The notes: a model not told the origin generated them from the sequence alone. 50,422 nt of DNA from Treponema sp. UBA1747 (GCA_002315375.1 DCHR01000050.1:701-51122), one strand, 5' to 3'. Positions 41,490 to 49,970 are shown, counted from the first letter of the stretch. Translations and numbers: made by a program.

Positions 41490-42752
41490 TTATGCCAGAG
41501 CCGTTCCTACGGTAATATCATTTTCAACTTTAATGATGGTGAACCTGATTCCGCTGTTTTTAGTCTCTTCTTTTAGAATAGTTTCCACAGTTTCTTTGAA
41601 ATTTGTAGTTTTCCAGAAGGTTGACCCGTTGCAGGTTACGCACATATTTTTTGTTCCGGTTTGTTTTGCAGTAGCAATAATTACTGAAGCGGTAATTTTT
41701 GCGCTGCGCATGATAATCGTTTTGAACAGTTCGGTAAGTATCTGTCTGTCGGAAGCCGGAGACTGCCTGCAGATTGTTTCCAGAATATTTCCCCGTTCAT
41801 TTGAGTCTGTAAGGAATAAGTCAATCTGAAAAGCAGATAATTCCGGCAGCATTTCAAATTGTCTGGCAAAAGCAGCTGAAAATAAACCTTCCTTACAGGC
41901 ACCATTTGTTATCATCCATGCCAGCTTCCCGATGTAAACTCCGGAGCACATTTTTTCCAGTAAACTCTGTCCCGGGTTAGTGCTTTGTTTATCAAGAGTA
42001 AGGTCAAAATCGCTGAGAGGAACCTCTTTAAACATTCCGCATTCGCAGACAACAATGTGTTCCCGTAAAGTATCCTGAAGTTTTCCCACAGCACCTTTTT
42101 CGATATAGGCGTTATTAATTCCTGTTCCAAGAATGAAGCCCATATAGTCATCAAACCCCTGTGTGTTATGGCTGAGGCCGGCAAGCAGACAGGCTACGGT
42201 GTCATTGATAAGTTTAATTTTGTTTACGGTGGTCCATCCTTTTTGAGTCAGAACCTGAAGCAGTTCTTTTCCTATGAGGGAACCAACAACTTCCGGAGCC
42301 TTTACCTGTTTTGAAAAAGCCAGAACTTCAGCGTCCCCGTCAGGCAGGCTTTTCATTGCGTAAGAAAAGCAGAAATGAATTTCATTGGCTTTGTTTTTCA
42401 GATAGCTGATTTTTTCTTCCAGGGCAGAAAAAAATTCTTCTTTGGAATATTCCCTGTCCAAAGCAATCATTGAAGATTTTTTTTCGTCGGAAATAATTAC
42501 TGATCCATCCCCGGAAAATTCAACCAGACAGCTTCTGAAATTTGTACCGCCGGCATCAATTACAATTATTTTTTCCTGGGGACGACCTGCATTTATCTGG
42601 TAGGGCATTACAGCCATAAGCTGCTGGCTCTGGTTTTCTTTTTCCAGGCCAAGGCCCATGTCTTTAAGAAGAGCATTGCTTAAGTCCTGAACGGAAATAT
42701 CAGAGAAATTATGACGGTTTAAAAATTCTTTTAATTCAACAGAATTGCACAT
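41490..42752 (-). CDS. Hexokinase, eukaryote-type family
   Basis: A 420-residue sugar kinase of the hexokinase (PF00349/PF03727) family rather than the ROK type. The phosphate-1 motif IDAGGTNFRSCLVEF is at residues 65-79. KIKLINDTVACLLAG holds the catalytic aspartate, and ILGTGINNAYIE is the sugar/phosphate-2 segment. Spirochaetes are among the few bacteria with this family. It is the last gene of the GlcNAc operon, 2 nt after nagB. Since GH20 yields free GlcNAc and NagA needs the 6-phosphate, this kinase probably phosphorylates GlcNAc, perhaps glucose too. The substrate is inferred from context only. Confidence 0.85.
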   Translation of the reverse strand: MCNSVELKEFLNRHNFSDISVQDLSNALLKDMGLGLEKENQSQQLMAVMPYQINAGRPQEKIIVIDAGGTNFRSCLVEFSGDGSVIISDEKKSSMIALDREYSKEEFFSALEEKISYLKNKANEIHFCFSYAMKSLPDGDAEVLAFSKQVKAPEVVGSLIGKELLQVLTQKGWTTVNKIKLINDTVACLLAGLSHNTQGFDDYMGFILGTGINNAYIEKGAVGKLQDTLREHIVVCECGMFKEVPLSDFDLTLDKQSTNPGQSLLEKMCSGVYIGKLAWMITNGACKEGLFSAAFARQFEMLPELSAFQIDLFLTDSNERGNILETICRQSPASDRQILTELFKTIIMRSAKITASVIIATAKQTGTKNMCVTCNGSTFWKTTNFKETVETILKEETKNSGIRFTIIKVENDITVGTALA

Positions 42753-42754
42753 AA

Positions 42755-43561
42755 TTATTTCCAGTCAAAATCTTTTACTTTGCTTTCGATACTTTTGAAA
42801 TATTTGGCAGTGCTTACTTTTAAATCTCCCGTACAATCCTCATCTGCCACGATAATTGCACCTTCATGAAGCTGGAGTGCTGTAACAGGCCACATGGAAG
42901 AAACACTGCCTTCGATTACCTGCTGCAATGCACGGCTTTTTGCAGCCCCGCTCATCATGATCACAACTTTTTTGGCATCCATAATCGTTCCGATTCCAAC
43001 TGTCAGGGAAGTTTTTGGAACTTTGTTTATGTCATTGTCAAAAAAACGGGAATTGGCTTTTATGGTGTCGTCGGTTAAAGTTTTCTGCCGGGTTCTTGAA
43101 GAGAGTGAAGAGCCCGGTTCATTAAAGGCAATATGTCCGTCTCCCCCTGCGCCGCCCAGAAACAGGTTGATTCCGCCGGCTGCCTTAATAGCTTCCTCGT
43201 ACTTTCTGCATTCTTCTTTCAGGTTTTCAGCGCATCCGTTCAGAATGTGGATATTTTCTTTTTTTATATCGATGTGATTAAAAAAGTTTGTGTACATGAA
43301 GTAGTGGTAGCTTTGCACATCATCTTCTTTTAATCCTACATATTCATCCATGTTAAAGGAAACGACGTTTTTAAAAGAAATAAGTCCTTCCCGGTAGAAT
43401 TCAATGAGTTTTTTATAAACACCCAAAGGAGTGCTTCCGGTAGGCAGACCGATTACAAAAGGTTTTTCTTCGGTTGGATTAAAATCCTTGATTTTTTTTG
43501 CAATGTAATTTGCACACCAGTCAGCACAGGCGTCGTAATCATCTTTTATTATCAGTCTCAT
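42755..43561 (-). CDS. nagB: Glucosamine-6-phosphate deaminase
   Basis: Converts glucosamine-6-phosphate to fructose-6-phosphate plus ammonia. The 268-residue protein is of usual length. It has GLPTGSTPLGVYK (phosphate loop), VSFNMDEYVGL with the base aspartate, and GGAGGDGHIAFNEPGSS with the ring-opening histidine region. The C-terminus KDFDWK lacks extra domains. The ATG follows the nagA stop immediately (TAA-ATG), and hexokinase follows after 2 nt, so the four genes are tightly coupled. Confidence 0.97.
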   Translation of the reverse strand: MRLIIKDDYDACADWCANYIAKKIKDFNPTEEKPFVIGLPTGSTPLGVYKKLIEFYREGLISFKNVVSFNMDEYVGLKEDDVQSYHYFMYTNFFNHIDIKKENIHILNGCAENLKEECRKYEEAIKAAGGINLFLGGAGGDGHIAFNEPGSSLSSRTRQKTLTDDTIKANSRFFDNDINKVPKTSLTVGIGTIMDAKKVVIMMSGAAKSRALQQVIEGSVSSMWPVTALQLHEGAIIVADEDCTGDLKVSTAKYFKSIESKVKDFDWK

Positions 43562-44737
43562 TTATTTTGCCTCCAGCCGGTTCTTCTTGATTTCTCCGGA
43601 TATTGCAACAAGTTTTATTTTGAAGTTTTTATCTACAACAATAAGGTCACTGTCAAACATAGGAATAATTTTTCCTTTCTTTTCATACTTCATGATTCGT
43701 GCAGGATTTGATGTAACAAACTTGATGGCATCTTCAAAGGAATAATTGAAGCTGATAATGTTTTCAACTGCTTTTATCAAAGTCAGTGCAGAACCTGCGA
43801 TAACTCCGTCAGACTTTCTGTGCCAGCAGCCTCCGGAAAATTCTACTTCTTCACCGTTTGCATAGAACGGTCCTTTTTTTTGTTCTGTCGGTGTCAAAGC
43901 ATCGGTGATTAAAACTATTTTGTCTGTATGTTTGTCTCGTTTTAAAATCCTGAAAAGTCCGTGGTGAATATGAACGCCGTCTGCAATGATTTCACAGGAA
44001 ACTTCAGAATGGGACAGAATGGCACCAACGGCACCAGGGTTTCTGTGGTGCATTTCTGACATTGCATTGAAGAAGTGGGTGGAGTGGAGAATTCCAACCT
44101 GAAAACCTTCCAGCATGTTTCTGTACTGTGCATTTGTATGACCGCTCTGTAAAATGATGCCTTTGTTAATTGCATCCATAGCAAGTTCACGCATACCAGT
44201 TAATTCCGGTGCTACAGTCATATTTACTATGTGACCTTCGCTTGCATCCCAAAGCTGGTTCATTATTTCAACGTCTGGTTTCTGGAGGGATTCCGGCAGC
44301 TGAACTCCAAGCTTTTCCGGTGAAATGAAAGGGCCTTCCAGATGAACACCCATAATGTGTGCACCTTTTTCTTTCCCCATGGCAGCCACTATGGCCTGGA
44401 GATTTTTTTTCATGGTATCCAGGGGAGCGGGATATAAAGTCGGATTAAATGAAGTAACTCCATAAGCGGCCAGATCTTTTGACATCTGGAGAATACCTTC
44501 TGTGGTACAGTTGTCTGTTCCGTGACCTTTGAATCCATGAATATGAGTATCAATAAATCCCGGAAGAATATAATTTCCCTGACAGTCTATTATGTGAGTC
44601 CCTTCAGGAAAGTGTTTTTGTTTGAATCTTTCTTCTGAAAAAACATCGATAATTTTTTCGTTGTCAAAAAGAACTGCTGATAAGGATTCAGAAAGATAAA
44701 GTCCGTTATGAAGTTTTCCGTTGTGAAGACAAATCAT
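43562..44737 (-). CDS. nagA: N-acetylglucosamine-6-phosphate deacetylase
   Basis: Removes acetate from GlcNAc-6-phosphate. The 391-residue amidohydrolase has the metal site FIDTHIHGFKGHG, HLEGPFISPEKLG, ILQSGHTNAQY and HFFNAMSEMHHRNPG. IADGVHIHHG and the catalytic aspartate in LITDALTP complete the set. AAAGGATG lies upstream of the ATG; it starts 12 nt after the GH20 gene and runs directly into nagB. It is the step between the proposed GlcNAc kinase and NagB. Confidence 0.96.
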   Translation of the reverse strand: MICLHNGKLHNGLYLSESLSAVLFDNEKIIDVFSEERFKQKHFPEGTHIIDCQGNYILPGFIDTHIHGFKGHGTDNCTTEGILQMSKDLAAYGVTSFNPTLYPAPLDTMKKNLQAIVAAMGKEKGAHIMGVHLEGPFISPEKLGVQLPESLQKPDVEIMNQLWDASEGHIVNMTVAPELTGMRELAMDAINKGIILQSGHTNAQYRNMLEGFQVGILHSTHFFNAMSEMHHRNPGAVGAILSHSEVSCEIIADGVHIHHGLFRILKRDKHTDKIVLITDALTPTEQKKGPFYANGEEVEFSGGCWHRKSDGVIAGSALTLIKAVENIISFNYSFEDAIKFVTSNPARIMKYEKKGKIIPMFDSDLIVVDKNFKIKLVAISGEIKKNRLEAK

Positions 44738-44749
44738 ATAATCATCCTT

Positions 44750-46270
44750 TTATGAATGTATGTACCCTGATCTGCTGAGTTTCTGTTTGTGTTCAGGAAG
44801 ACTTGCAGAAAAACGTTCCCAGTTTTTGCAGTCAGGATTAAGCCACATACATTCTGCGAGCGAACACAATCTTGGAAGCAGCAAGTATTCTGCAATGCGG
44901 GAGTAAGGAATTTCTTCTGTGAATAAAGTAGCCTCTCCCCCCATGATGAAGTCCGCACTTTTTGCACTCATGTTTTTTGTAACAGGACTGAAATTGTAGG
45001 TTTCTTCCAGTGTAAGGACTGCAAGTCTGCCAGGTTCTTCTACGCTGGCAAGAGTTTTGTGGTCAAGATAACAGAAAGCTCCCGGGCTCATAATGACTTT
45101 ATGATCAAGGGAACTGGCTTTTTCTCCGCCTTCAATTCCTCTCCAGCTCTGGACGACAACTTCTTTGCTTAATGGAATTGTTGCTGTGTTATCCAGAACC
45201 TCATCCCAGCCTATTGGTTTCTTTCCGAGAGAAACAAGCAGGTCTGTGATTTTCTGAGTTCCCCAGGACTGGAGTTCGCTTTCGTTTTTCAGTTTTAAAT
45301 CCGAAATGCGTTTCTGGCAGGCAGGACATTTCTTCCAGTTTGTAGTCGGACATTCGTCTCCGCCAATGTGAATATAATCGCTTTTAAAAAGTTTTGTTAC
45401 CTTTGTGAGAATGGATTTGTATAAATCAAAAACCCTGTCGTTTCCAAGACACAGGACATCATCAAAAATGCCGAAACGGGTTTCAACGGAGTAAGGTCCC
45501 TTTGTGCAGCCGTATTCAGGGTAGGCAGCCAGAAGGGCAGTGGAGTGACCCGGGAATTCAACTTCCGGAATTATTTCAATATTGTAAGCTTCTGCATAAG
45601 ACACAATGTCTTTTATTTCTTCATCGGTGTAAAAGTAACGGTCGAATTTTACACCGTCGTAATCACCTACGTGAGAAGGCGGATTTGTATTTGCTTTACG
45701 TACAGATCCGATTTCTGTAAGCAGCGGATAATCATCGATAAAGATTCTCCAGCCCTGGTCATCTGTAAGGTGCCAGTGGAACCTGTTCATTTTGTGGAAA
45801 GCACAGAGCCTGAGAACTTTTTTAATAAAGGCTGTCGAATAGAAAGTACGGGCTGTATCCAGCATAAGGCCGCGCCATTCATACTGAGGTTTGTCGTAAA
45901 TTTTACAGCAATCAATTTTTGAACCGTTCATAAGCAGTTGTACCAGAGTAATCAGGCCGTAAAATAAACCGCTCTGAGTTCCGGAAAAAATCAAAGCTCC
46001 ACTTTCGTTTATTTCAAGATAATAAGAATCTTTTATGGATAAATCGCAGTCCTGGTATTTATCTTCTGAAACAATCTTGGTCTGGACTTTTACAGCAGCA
46101 TCAGAAACCTTCGTAAATACGAAGTTATACACCTGAATAAGGCTGTTTGCGCTGCTAATGTAACATTCGTTTACGTCGCCGTTTACAGAAATGCTGCTGT
46201 TGAACTGGCAGCAACCGGAAAATCCTTCAAAACTGAATGGATAAGGAATTAAATTGCAATTTCTATTCAT
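44750..46270 (-). CDS. GH20 beta-N-acetylhexosaminidase, cytoplasmic
   Basis: A ~506-residue exo-hydrolase releasing terminal GlcNAc or GalNAc. A GH20b-like N-terminal domain (about 1-125) is followed by the catalytic barrel: YEWRGLMLDTARTF, NRFHWHLTDDQGWRIF, and the paired HIGGDECPTTNW (D stabilises the acetamido group, E is acid/base). There is no signal peptide, so the substrate (chitobiose or glycan fragments) must be imported. The ATG at 46279 overlaps the -10 box; the ATG at 46270, 7 nt past TATTAT, is preferred, with no Shine-Dalgarno. It is the first gene of the GlcNAc operon, and the promoter is overlaid by a ROK-type operator. Confidence 0.94.
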   Translation of the reverse strand: MNRNCNLIPYPFSFEGFSGCCQFNSSISVNGDVNECYISSANSLIQVYNFVFTKVSDAAVKVQTKIVSEDKYQDCDLSIKDSYYLEINESGALIFSGTQSGLFYGLITLVQLLMNGSKIDCCKIYDKPQYEWRGLMLDTARTFYSTAFIKKVLRLCAFHKMNRFHWHLTDDQGWRIFIDDYPLLTEIGSVRKANTNPPSHVGDYDGVKFDRYFYTDEEIKDIVSYAEAYNIEIIPEVEFPGHSTALLAAYPEYGCTKGPYSVETRFGIFDDVLCLGNDRVFDLYKSILTKVTKLFKSDYIHIGGDECPTTNWKKCPACQKRISDLKLKNESELQSWGTQKITDLLVSLGKKPIGWDEVLDNTATIPLSKEVVVQSWRGIEGGEKASSLDHKVIMSPGAFCYLDHKTLASVEEPGRLAVLTLEETYNFSPVTKNMSAKSADFIMGGEATLFTEEIPYSRIAEYLLLPRLCSLAECMWLNPDCKNWERFSASLPEHKQKLSRSGYIHS

Positions 46271-46277
46271 GGTTAAC

Positions 46278-46306
46278 ATAATATGGCATCAATTTTAGTT
46301 TGTCCA
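46278..46306 (-). promoter_or_regulatory. Promoter of GlcNAc operon, leaderless type
   Basis: On the minus strand TGGACA (46306-46301), a 17-bp spacer and TATTAT (46283-46278), then 7 nt to the ATG at 46270. The -35 box lies under the ROK operator. Confidence 0.65.
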
Positions 46307-46322
46307 CTCATTTAACAAACTA
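46296..46322. promoter_or_regulatory. ROK-family (XylR/NagC-like) operator
   Basis: TAGTTTGT (46296-46303) and ACAAACTA (46315-46322) form a perfect 8-bp inverted repeat with 11 bp between. This closely resembles the TTAGTTTGT...ACAAACTAA operator of Bacillus XylR, also a ROK protein. It covers the -35 of the GH20 operon and lies upstream of the ROK gene promoter. Confidence 0.7.
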
Positions 46323-46346
46323 GCTTCTTCAAACAGTCTTTTTTGC

Positions 46347-46375
46347 TTAACAGCGGTTAAAAACTCTGTTATACT
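46347..46375 (+). promoter_or_regulatory. Promoter of ROK regulator gene
   Basis: TTAACA (46347-46352), a 17-bp spacer and TATACT (46370-46375). The leader is about 47 nt, and GGGA lies about 6 nt before the ATG at 46429. Confidence 0.6.
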
Positions 46376-46428
46376 AGCCATAATTGTACAGAGAATGAAT
46401 TAATTTAATTTCGAGTCCGGGATAAAAA

Positions 46429-47613
46429 ATGCATGTAAATAATGATTTTCAGAAGAACTCCAACATTTCCCATATTATGGCTACTTTGTGGCACAATAAC
46501 CGTGCAAAAGTTGCAACCAGCCGAATTGATATTTCAAAATCACTGGATCTGTATCGTTCAACAGTCAGCAATGTGATTCAGACTCTGGTTGAAAATAAAG
46601 TGATTCTGGAAGGTCCCGCAGAAAGCTCCGGAGATAAAACCGGAAGAAAACCTATTAATCTTAAAATTAACCCTGAGTTTGGTTGTGTTGTTGGAATTGA
46701 ACTTCAGATTGATGCTTATAATATCTGTATCTGCAATTTTGACGGAACAATCCTGTTTTCCAAAAAAGGGACTGCTCCAAAGTTTACGGGTACCAGCGAA
46801 GAGCGTTTTACAAGTCTTTTAGAGACAGTGACCGATGAAGCCTGCGCCTGTGCTGGTAAACTGGATTTACCGCTTTTAAGTATTTGCTGCGGTATTCCCG
46901 GAATTATTGATACAGATAAGGGAATAATAGTTTCATCGGAACCTTTTGGATTGAATAATTTTCCGTATCCTGCAGGAATTGCAGAAAAATACGGAGTTCC
47001 TTTGCTTCTGGAAAATGATGCCAAATGCTGCTCCTGGTATATCAAAGCTGAAAGTGCAGAAAAACCAGAGCAGGATTATCTTTGCGTCCTTACAAAAAAT
47101 CATGATACTCAGGGAATCAGTGTAGGTCTGTCCCTTACTTTGAACGGCCGTGTAATAAACGGACACAATCACGCAGTAGGGGAGTATGTTTCCAGTTCCT
47201 GGTTGCCGTCTAAAAACAGTCAGACAGGACTTGCTCAGGCGGTTTTGAGTACTGTAAACATAATTGAAGATTCTTACCGGGAGTGGGTCAAAGACCTGTT
47301 TTCAACACTTACAACTTTTATTCCATTGCTGGAACCTCAAACTGTTTATTTGTTCGGTCAGGGGGAAGAACGCAGTCTGCTTATTAATGAAGTAATAGAA
47401 AATGAAGTTACCCAGTTCAGGGTGATTATGAACCGCTGCGGTTCAGCATTGAAAATTTTACCGAATGACGATTCCCTTATTGCTAACGGTGCGGCCCTGA
47501 TGTTTGTTCAGAAACTTTTTGAAATTCCGTCTTTAGGTTCAGACAGTGTTTCTCACATTACCTGGGAGCAGGTATTTGATATTCAAAAAAAAGGGGCTGT
47601 TCCCAAAGAATAA
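46429..47613 (+). CDS. ROK family transcriptional repressor of GlcNAc operon
   Basis: A 394-residue regulator. Residues 15-62 are a winged helix-turn-helix (ATSRIDISKSLDLYRSTVSN). Residues 80-394 are a ROK sugar-sensing domain with CGIPGIIDTDKGIIVS, LENDAKCC and NGHNHAVGEY. The zinc-binding CxCGxxGCxE block that normally follows the GH motif is absent; the loop reads SSSWLPSKNSQTG. The ligand is probably an amino sugar or its phosphate. The gene is divergent from the GH20-nagA-nagB-hexokinase operon, with a matching ROK operator in between. The stop codon lies in the loop of its own terminator. Confidence 0.9.
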   Translation: MHVNNDFQKNSNISHIMATLWHNNRAKVATSRIDISKSLDLYRSTVSNVIQTLVENKVILEGPAESSGDKTGRKPINLKINPEFGCVVGIELQIDAYNICICNFDGTILFSKKGTAPKFTGTSEERFTSLLETVTDEACACAGKLDLPLLSICCGIPGIIDTDKGIIVSSEPFGLNNFPYPAGIAEKYGVPLLLENDAKCCSWYIKAESAEKPEQDYLCVLTKNHDTQGISVGLSLTLNGRVINGHNHAVGEYVSSSWLPSKNSQTGLAQAVLSTVNIIEDSYREWVKDLFSTLTTFIPLLEPQTVYLFGQGEERSLLINEVIENEVTQFRVIMNRCGSALKILPNDDSLIANGAALMFVQKLFEIPSLGSDSVSHITWEQVFDIQKKGAVPKE

Positions 47614-47636
47614 ATACCCTTTGGGACAGCCCTTAT
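47591..47636. terminator. Terminator overlapping end of ROK gene
   Basis: The GGGGCTGTTCCCAAAG segment (47593-47608) pairs, with two single-base bulges, with CTTTGGGACAGCCC (47619-47632). The stop codon TAA (47611-47613) is in the loop. A-rich flanks on the left suit the convergent ABC operon as well. Confidence 0.75.
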
Positions 47637-47665
47637 AATAGTCATCAATTCAAGAATTAAAAAAA

Positions 47666-48922
47666 CTATTCTTTAATAGCTCCGCCTGATACACCAACTG
47701 CCAGCTGTTTCTGGAAAGCAAAGTAGACTCCCAGAACAGGAACTGTTGCAATAATCAAAGCGGCAATCTGCCAGCCAAGCTGTAATCCGGTTCTGCTGGA
47801 GAAGGAGAAGATTCCTACAGGCAAAGATTTTGTGGTTTCTTTGGAAGCCATAACCAGTACAAGAAGGAATTCATTCCAGATTCCAAGTCCTGTCATAATT
47901 GCAATTGTTACAATTACAGGTACTGTCATTGGAACAACGATGCTTATAAAGGTTCTGAAAGGAGAGGCTCCGTCAATGTAAGCCGATTCAACAAGGCTGT
48001 ATGGCAAACCTCTGATGTAAGTGGAAGAAAGCATTACAGACATTGGTAAACCGAATGCAGTATAAACCAGAATGATACCTGTGCGTGTGTTGGTAAGTCC
48101 CAGTTTTGTAAGCATAAGGAACAAAGGTACCAGAAGCTGGTTTACGTCCAGCAGGTATCCCAGTCCAATGAGTGCTGCAATCAAAGCTGAAAGCTTTTTG
48201 TATTTGAACTTTGTAAGTCCGTAACCAAGCATTAAGCCCAGTAAAACAACAAGGAAGGTTGAAACAATTGTATAAATCAAACTGTTTACAAATTTCATTC
48301 CAAGTTCACCACGGCTCCATGCCGAAGTATAGTTCCACCAGATTGTCTGCCAGTTTATTTTTGCCTGCATTTTCTTTGGCAGGTCAGAACACTTAATCTG
48401 AACGCCGTTTCCTGGCTGAATGGTCTTTAAGTCACGGCCATCAGAAGTTTTCCATCCGTCAGGAATGTCCTCACGAAGAATAAAGTGAACCTTAATTCTT
48501 TTGTGAGCACCAATGTTCTGAGATTCAAGGATAATAATCTTATCATTAATTGCTGTCTTGTTTTTTGTATCACCTTTTCCAAGCTTATTTACAATTCCAA
48601 GTTTTTCAAGCATACCTTTCGGGTACATGATGTTTGTTTGCGGTTCAACAACATCAAGGTTTTTTGACTTTGAAATAAACAATTCTTTTGGCCAGGAATA
48701 AATGTCTTTGGTCAGTTCTTCATTTGTCTTGAAGGATGAGTAAGCCATCCAGAATAAAGGCGCAATTGTAATCAAAGTCCATGAAATGAAAATAAAGTAA
48801 GAAACGATTTTTGCTACAATACTCCAGGCTCTAGAAGACTTTGGAGGTTTGTATGTAGTTGTAACTTCAGCTTCTGGAGCTGTTGTTGTTTCTGGTGTGA
48901 TTGGGTTTGTATTTTCTGCCAT
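47666..48922 (-). CDS. Carbohydrate ABC transporter permease, MalG-like, with large insertion
   Basis: Inner-membrane half of a sugar importer. The 418 residues exceed the usual 270-300. An extra proline/threonine-rich cytoplasmic start (1-30) precedes helix 1 (38-62). About 100 residues (roughly 86-188) are inserted in the first extracytoplasmic loop before the usual WWNYTSAW segment. Five more helices follow, with the EAA loop VESAYIDGASPFRTFISIVVP, which contacts the ATPase. It lies 3 nt after the MalF-like gene. No ATPase gene is in the window, so a shared MsmK/MalK-type ATPase elsewhere is assumed. The substrate is unknown; chito-oligosaccharides would fit the neighbours. Confidence 0.88.
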   Translation of the reverse strand: MAENTNPITPETTTAPEAEVTTTYKPPKSSRAWSIVAKIVSYFIFISWTLITIAPLFWMAYSSFKTNEELTKDIYSWPKELFISKSKNLDVVEPQTNIMYPKGMLEKLGIVNKLGKGDTKNKTAINDKIIILESQNIGAHKRIKVHFILREDIPDGWKTSDGRDLKTIQPGNGVQIKCSDLPKKMQAKINWQTIWWNYTSAWSRGELGMKFVNSLIYTIVSTFLVVLLGLMLGYGLTKFKYKKLSALIAALIGLGYLLDVNQLLVPLFLMLTKLGLTNTRTGIILVYTAFGLPMSVMLSSTYIRGLPYSLVESAYIDGASPFRTFISIVVPMTVPVIVTIAIMTGLGIWNEFLLVLVMASKETTKSLPVGIFSFSSRTGLQLGWQIAALIIATVPVLGVYFAFQKQLAVGVSGGAIKE

Positions 48923-48925
48923 AGA

Positions 48926-49873
48926 TTAATAGTCCTCGTCTGTACCAAGTTTTTTACCAACCCATTTACTGAACAAAATCAAAATAACACTGATTATAAC
49001 GATAATGTTAGCAATGGCTGCACCATAAGCAAAACGCATTGGATCTTTGGCATTATTGAATGCAATTCTGTACATGTAGATTGGTAAAACTTCAGAGTTG
49101 ATTCTCTGTTTACCTTCTGCAGCAAGAGCAAAGATCAGACCGAATCCTTTCAGGGAACCTGCAATAGCAAGAATAGCTGAAGTAAGGATTGAAGGAGCCA
49201 GCAATGGAATTGTAATCTTAAAGAAAATGTTTACTTCTGAAGCACCGTCAATTTTTGCTGCTTCAAACATACTGTCGTTAATCTTCTGCAGGTTTGCAAG
49301 GAAGATAATCATATAGAAACCTGTATACATCCAGATTAAGGCAATACCGATTGGAATCATACATTTGTTAGGGTCCATCATCATTGAGAACTGAACACTA
49401 GGATCTCCCTGAAGTTTCTGCATGATTCTTGAAACCGGACCATCTACCATGAACAGCATTCGCCACATAATACCAATAACGATAGTTGAGAGGAACTGTG
49501 GAAGGAATACCATAGCCTGGAAGAAGTTTGCACATTTTACCTGTTTACGGTAAAGGATGAATGCAAGAATAAATCCAATAGGAATCTGTCCAAAAACGGA
49601 AACTACAACAACAATCATGTTGTTTTTGAAAGCATGCCAGAATTCTGGAATGTTGTTTGAAGAATCAACAAGACCGGCATTCATGGTCAGTACTTTTATA
49701 TAATTTGAAAAACCAACAAATGAAGCTGGTTCTGTTGAGTTCGGATTATAATTTGAAAAACTTAAATAAACTGAATAACAAATAGGATAAGCGATAATGA
49801 ATAAATAGATTAGCAAACCTGGCAGAACAAAACTTGTCCAGGTGGAAAAATCTCTTAAATCTGTTTTCTTCAT
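48926..49873 (-). CDS. Carbohydrate ABC transporter permease, MalF-like
   Basis: A 315-residue permease with six helices. The EAA loop is FEAAKIDGASEVNIFFKITIP. It starts with FSTWTSFVLPGLLIYLFIIAYPICYSVYLSF-type helix 1, cited here in part; the first extracytoplasmic loop is modest in size. AAGG lies about 7 nt before the ATG. It lies between the binding-protein gene upstream (separated by a hairpin) and the MalG-like permease gene downstream. Together they form a CUT1-type sugar importer whose ATPase gene is elsewhere. Confidence 0.92.
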   Translation of the reverse strand: MKKTDLRDFSTWTSFVLPGLLIYLFIIAYPICYSVYLSFSNYNPNSTEPASFVGFSNYIKVLTMNAGLVDSSNNIPEFWHAFKNNMIVVVVSVFGQIPIGFILAFILYRKQVKCANFFQAMVFLPQFLSTIVIGIMWRMLFMVDGPVSRIMQKLQGDPSVQFSMMMDPNKCMIPIGIALIWMYTGFYMIIFLANLQKINDSMFEAAKIDGASEVNIFFKITIPLLAPSILTSAILAIAGSLKGFGLIFALAAEGKQRINSEVLPIYMYRIAFNNAKDPMRFAYGAAIANIIVIISVILILFSKWVGKKLGTDEDY

Positions 49874-49896
49874 GTTTTTTCCTTATAAAATTAATT

Positions 49897-49939
49897 AAAA
49901 AAGGGGTATTTCTATAAACTAATCTACAGAAATACCCCT
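49897..49939 (-). terminator. Intra-operon hairpin between binding protein and permeases
   Basis: AGGGGTATTTCT (49902-49913) pairs with AGAAATACCCCT (49928-49939). On the minus strand it is followed by TTTTTT. It probably lets most transcripts stop after the binding-protein gene, so that protein is made in excess over the permeases. Confidence 0.8.
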
Positions 49940-49970
49940 GTCGACTAACAATTAAATGTCAGTTTATAAA

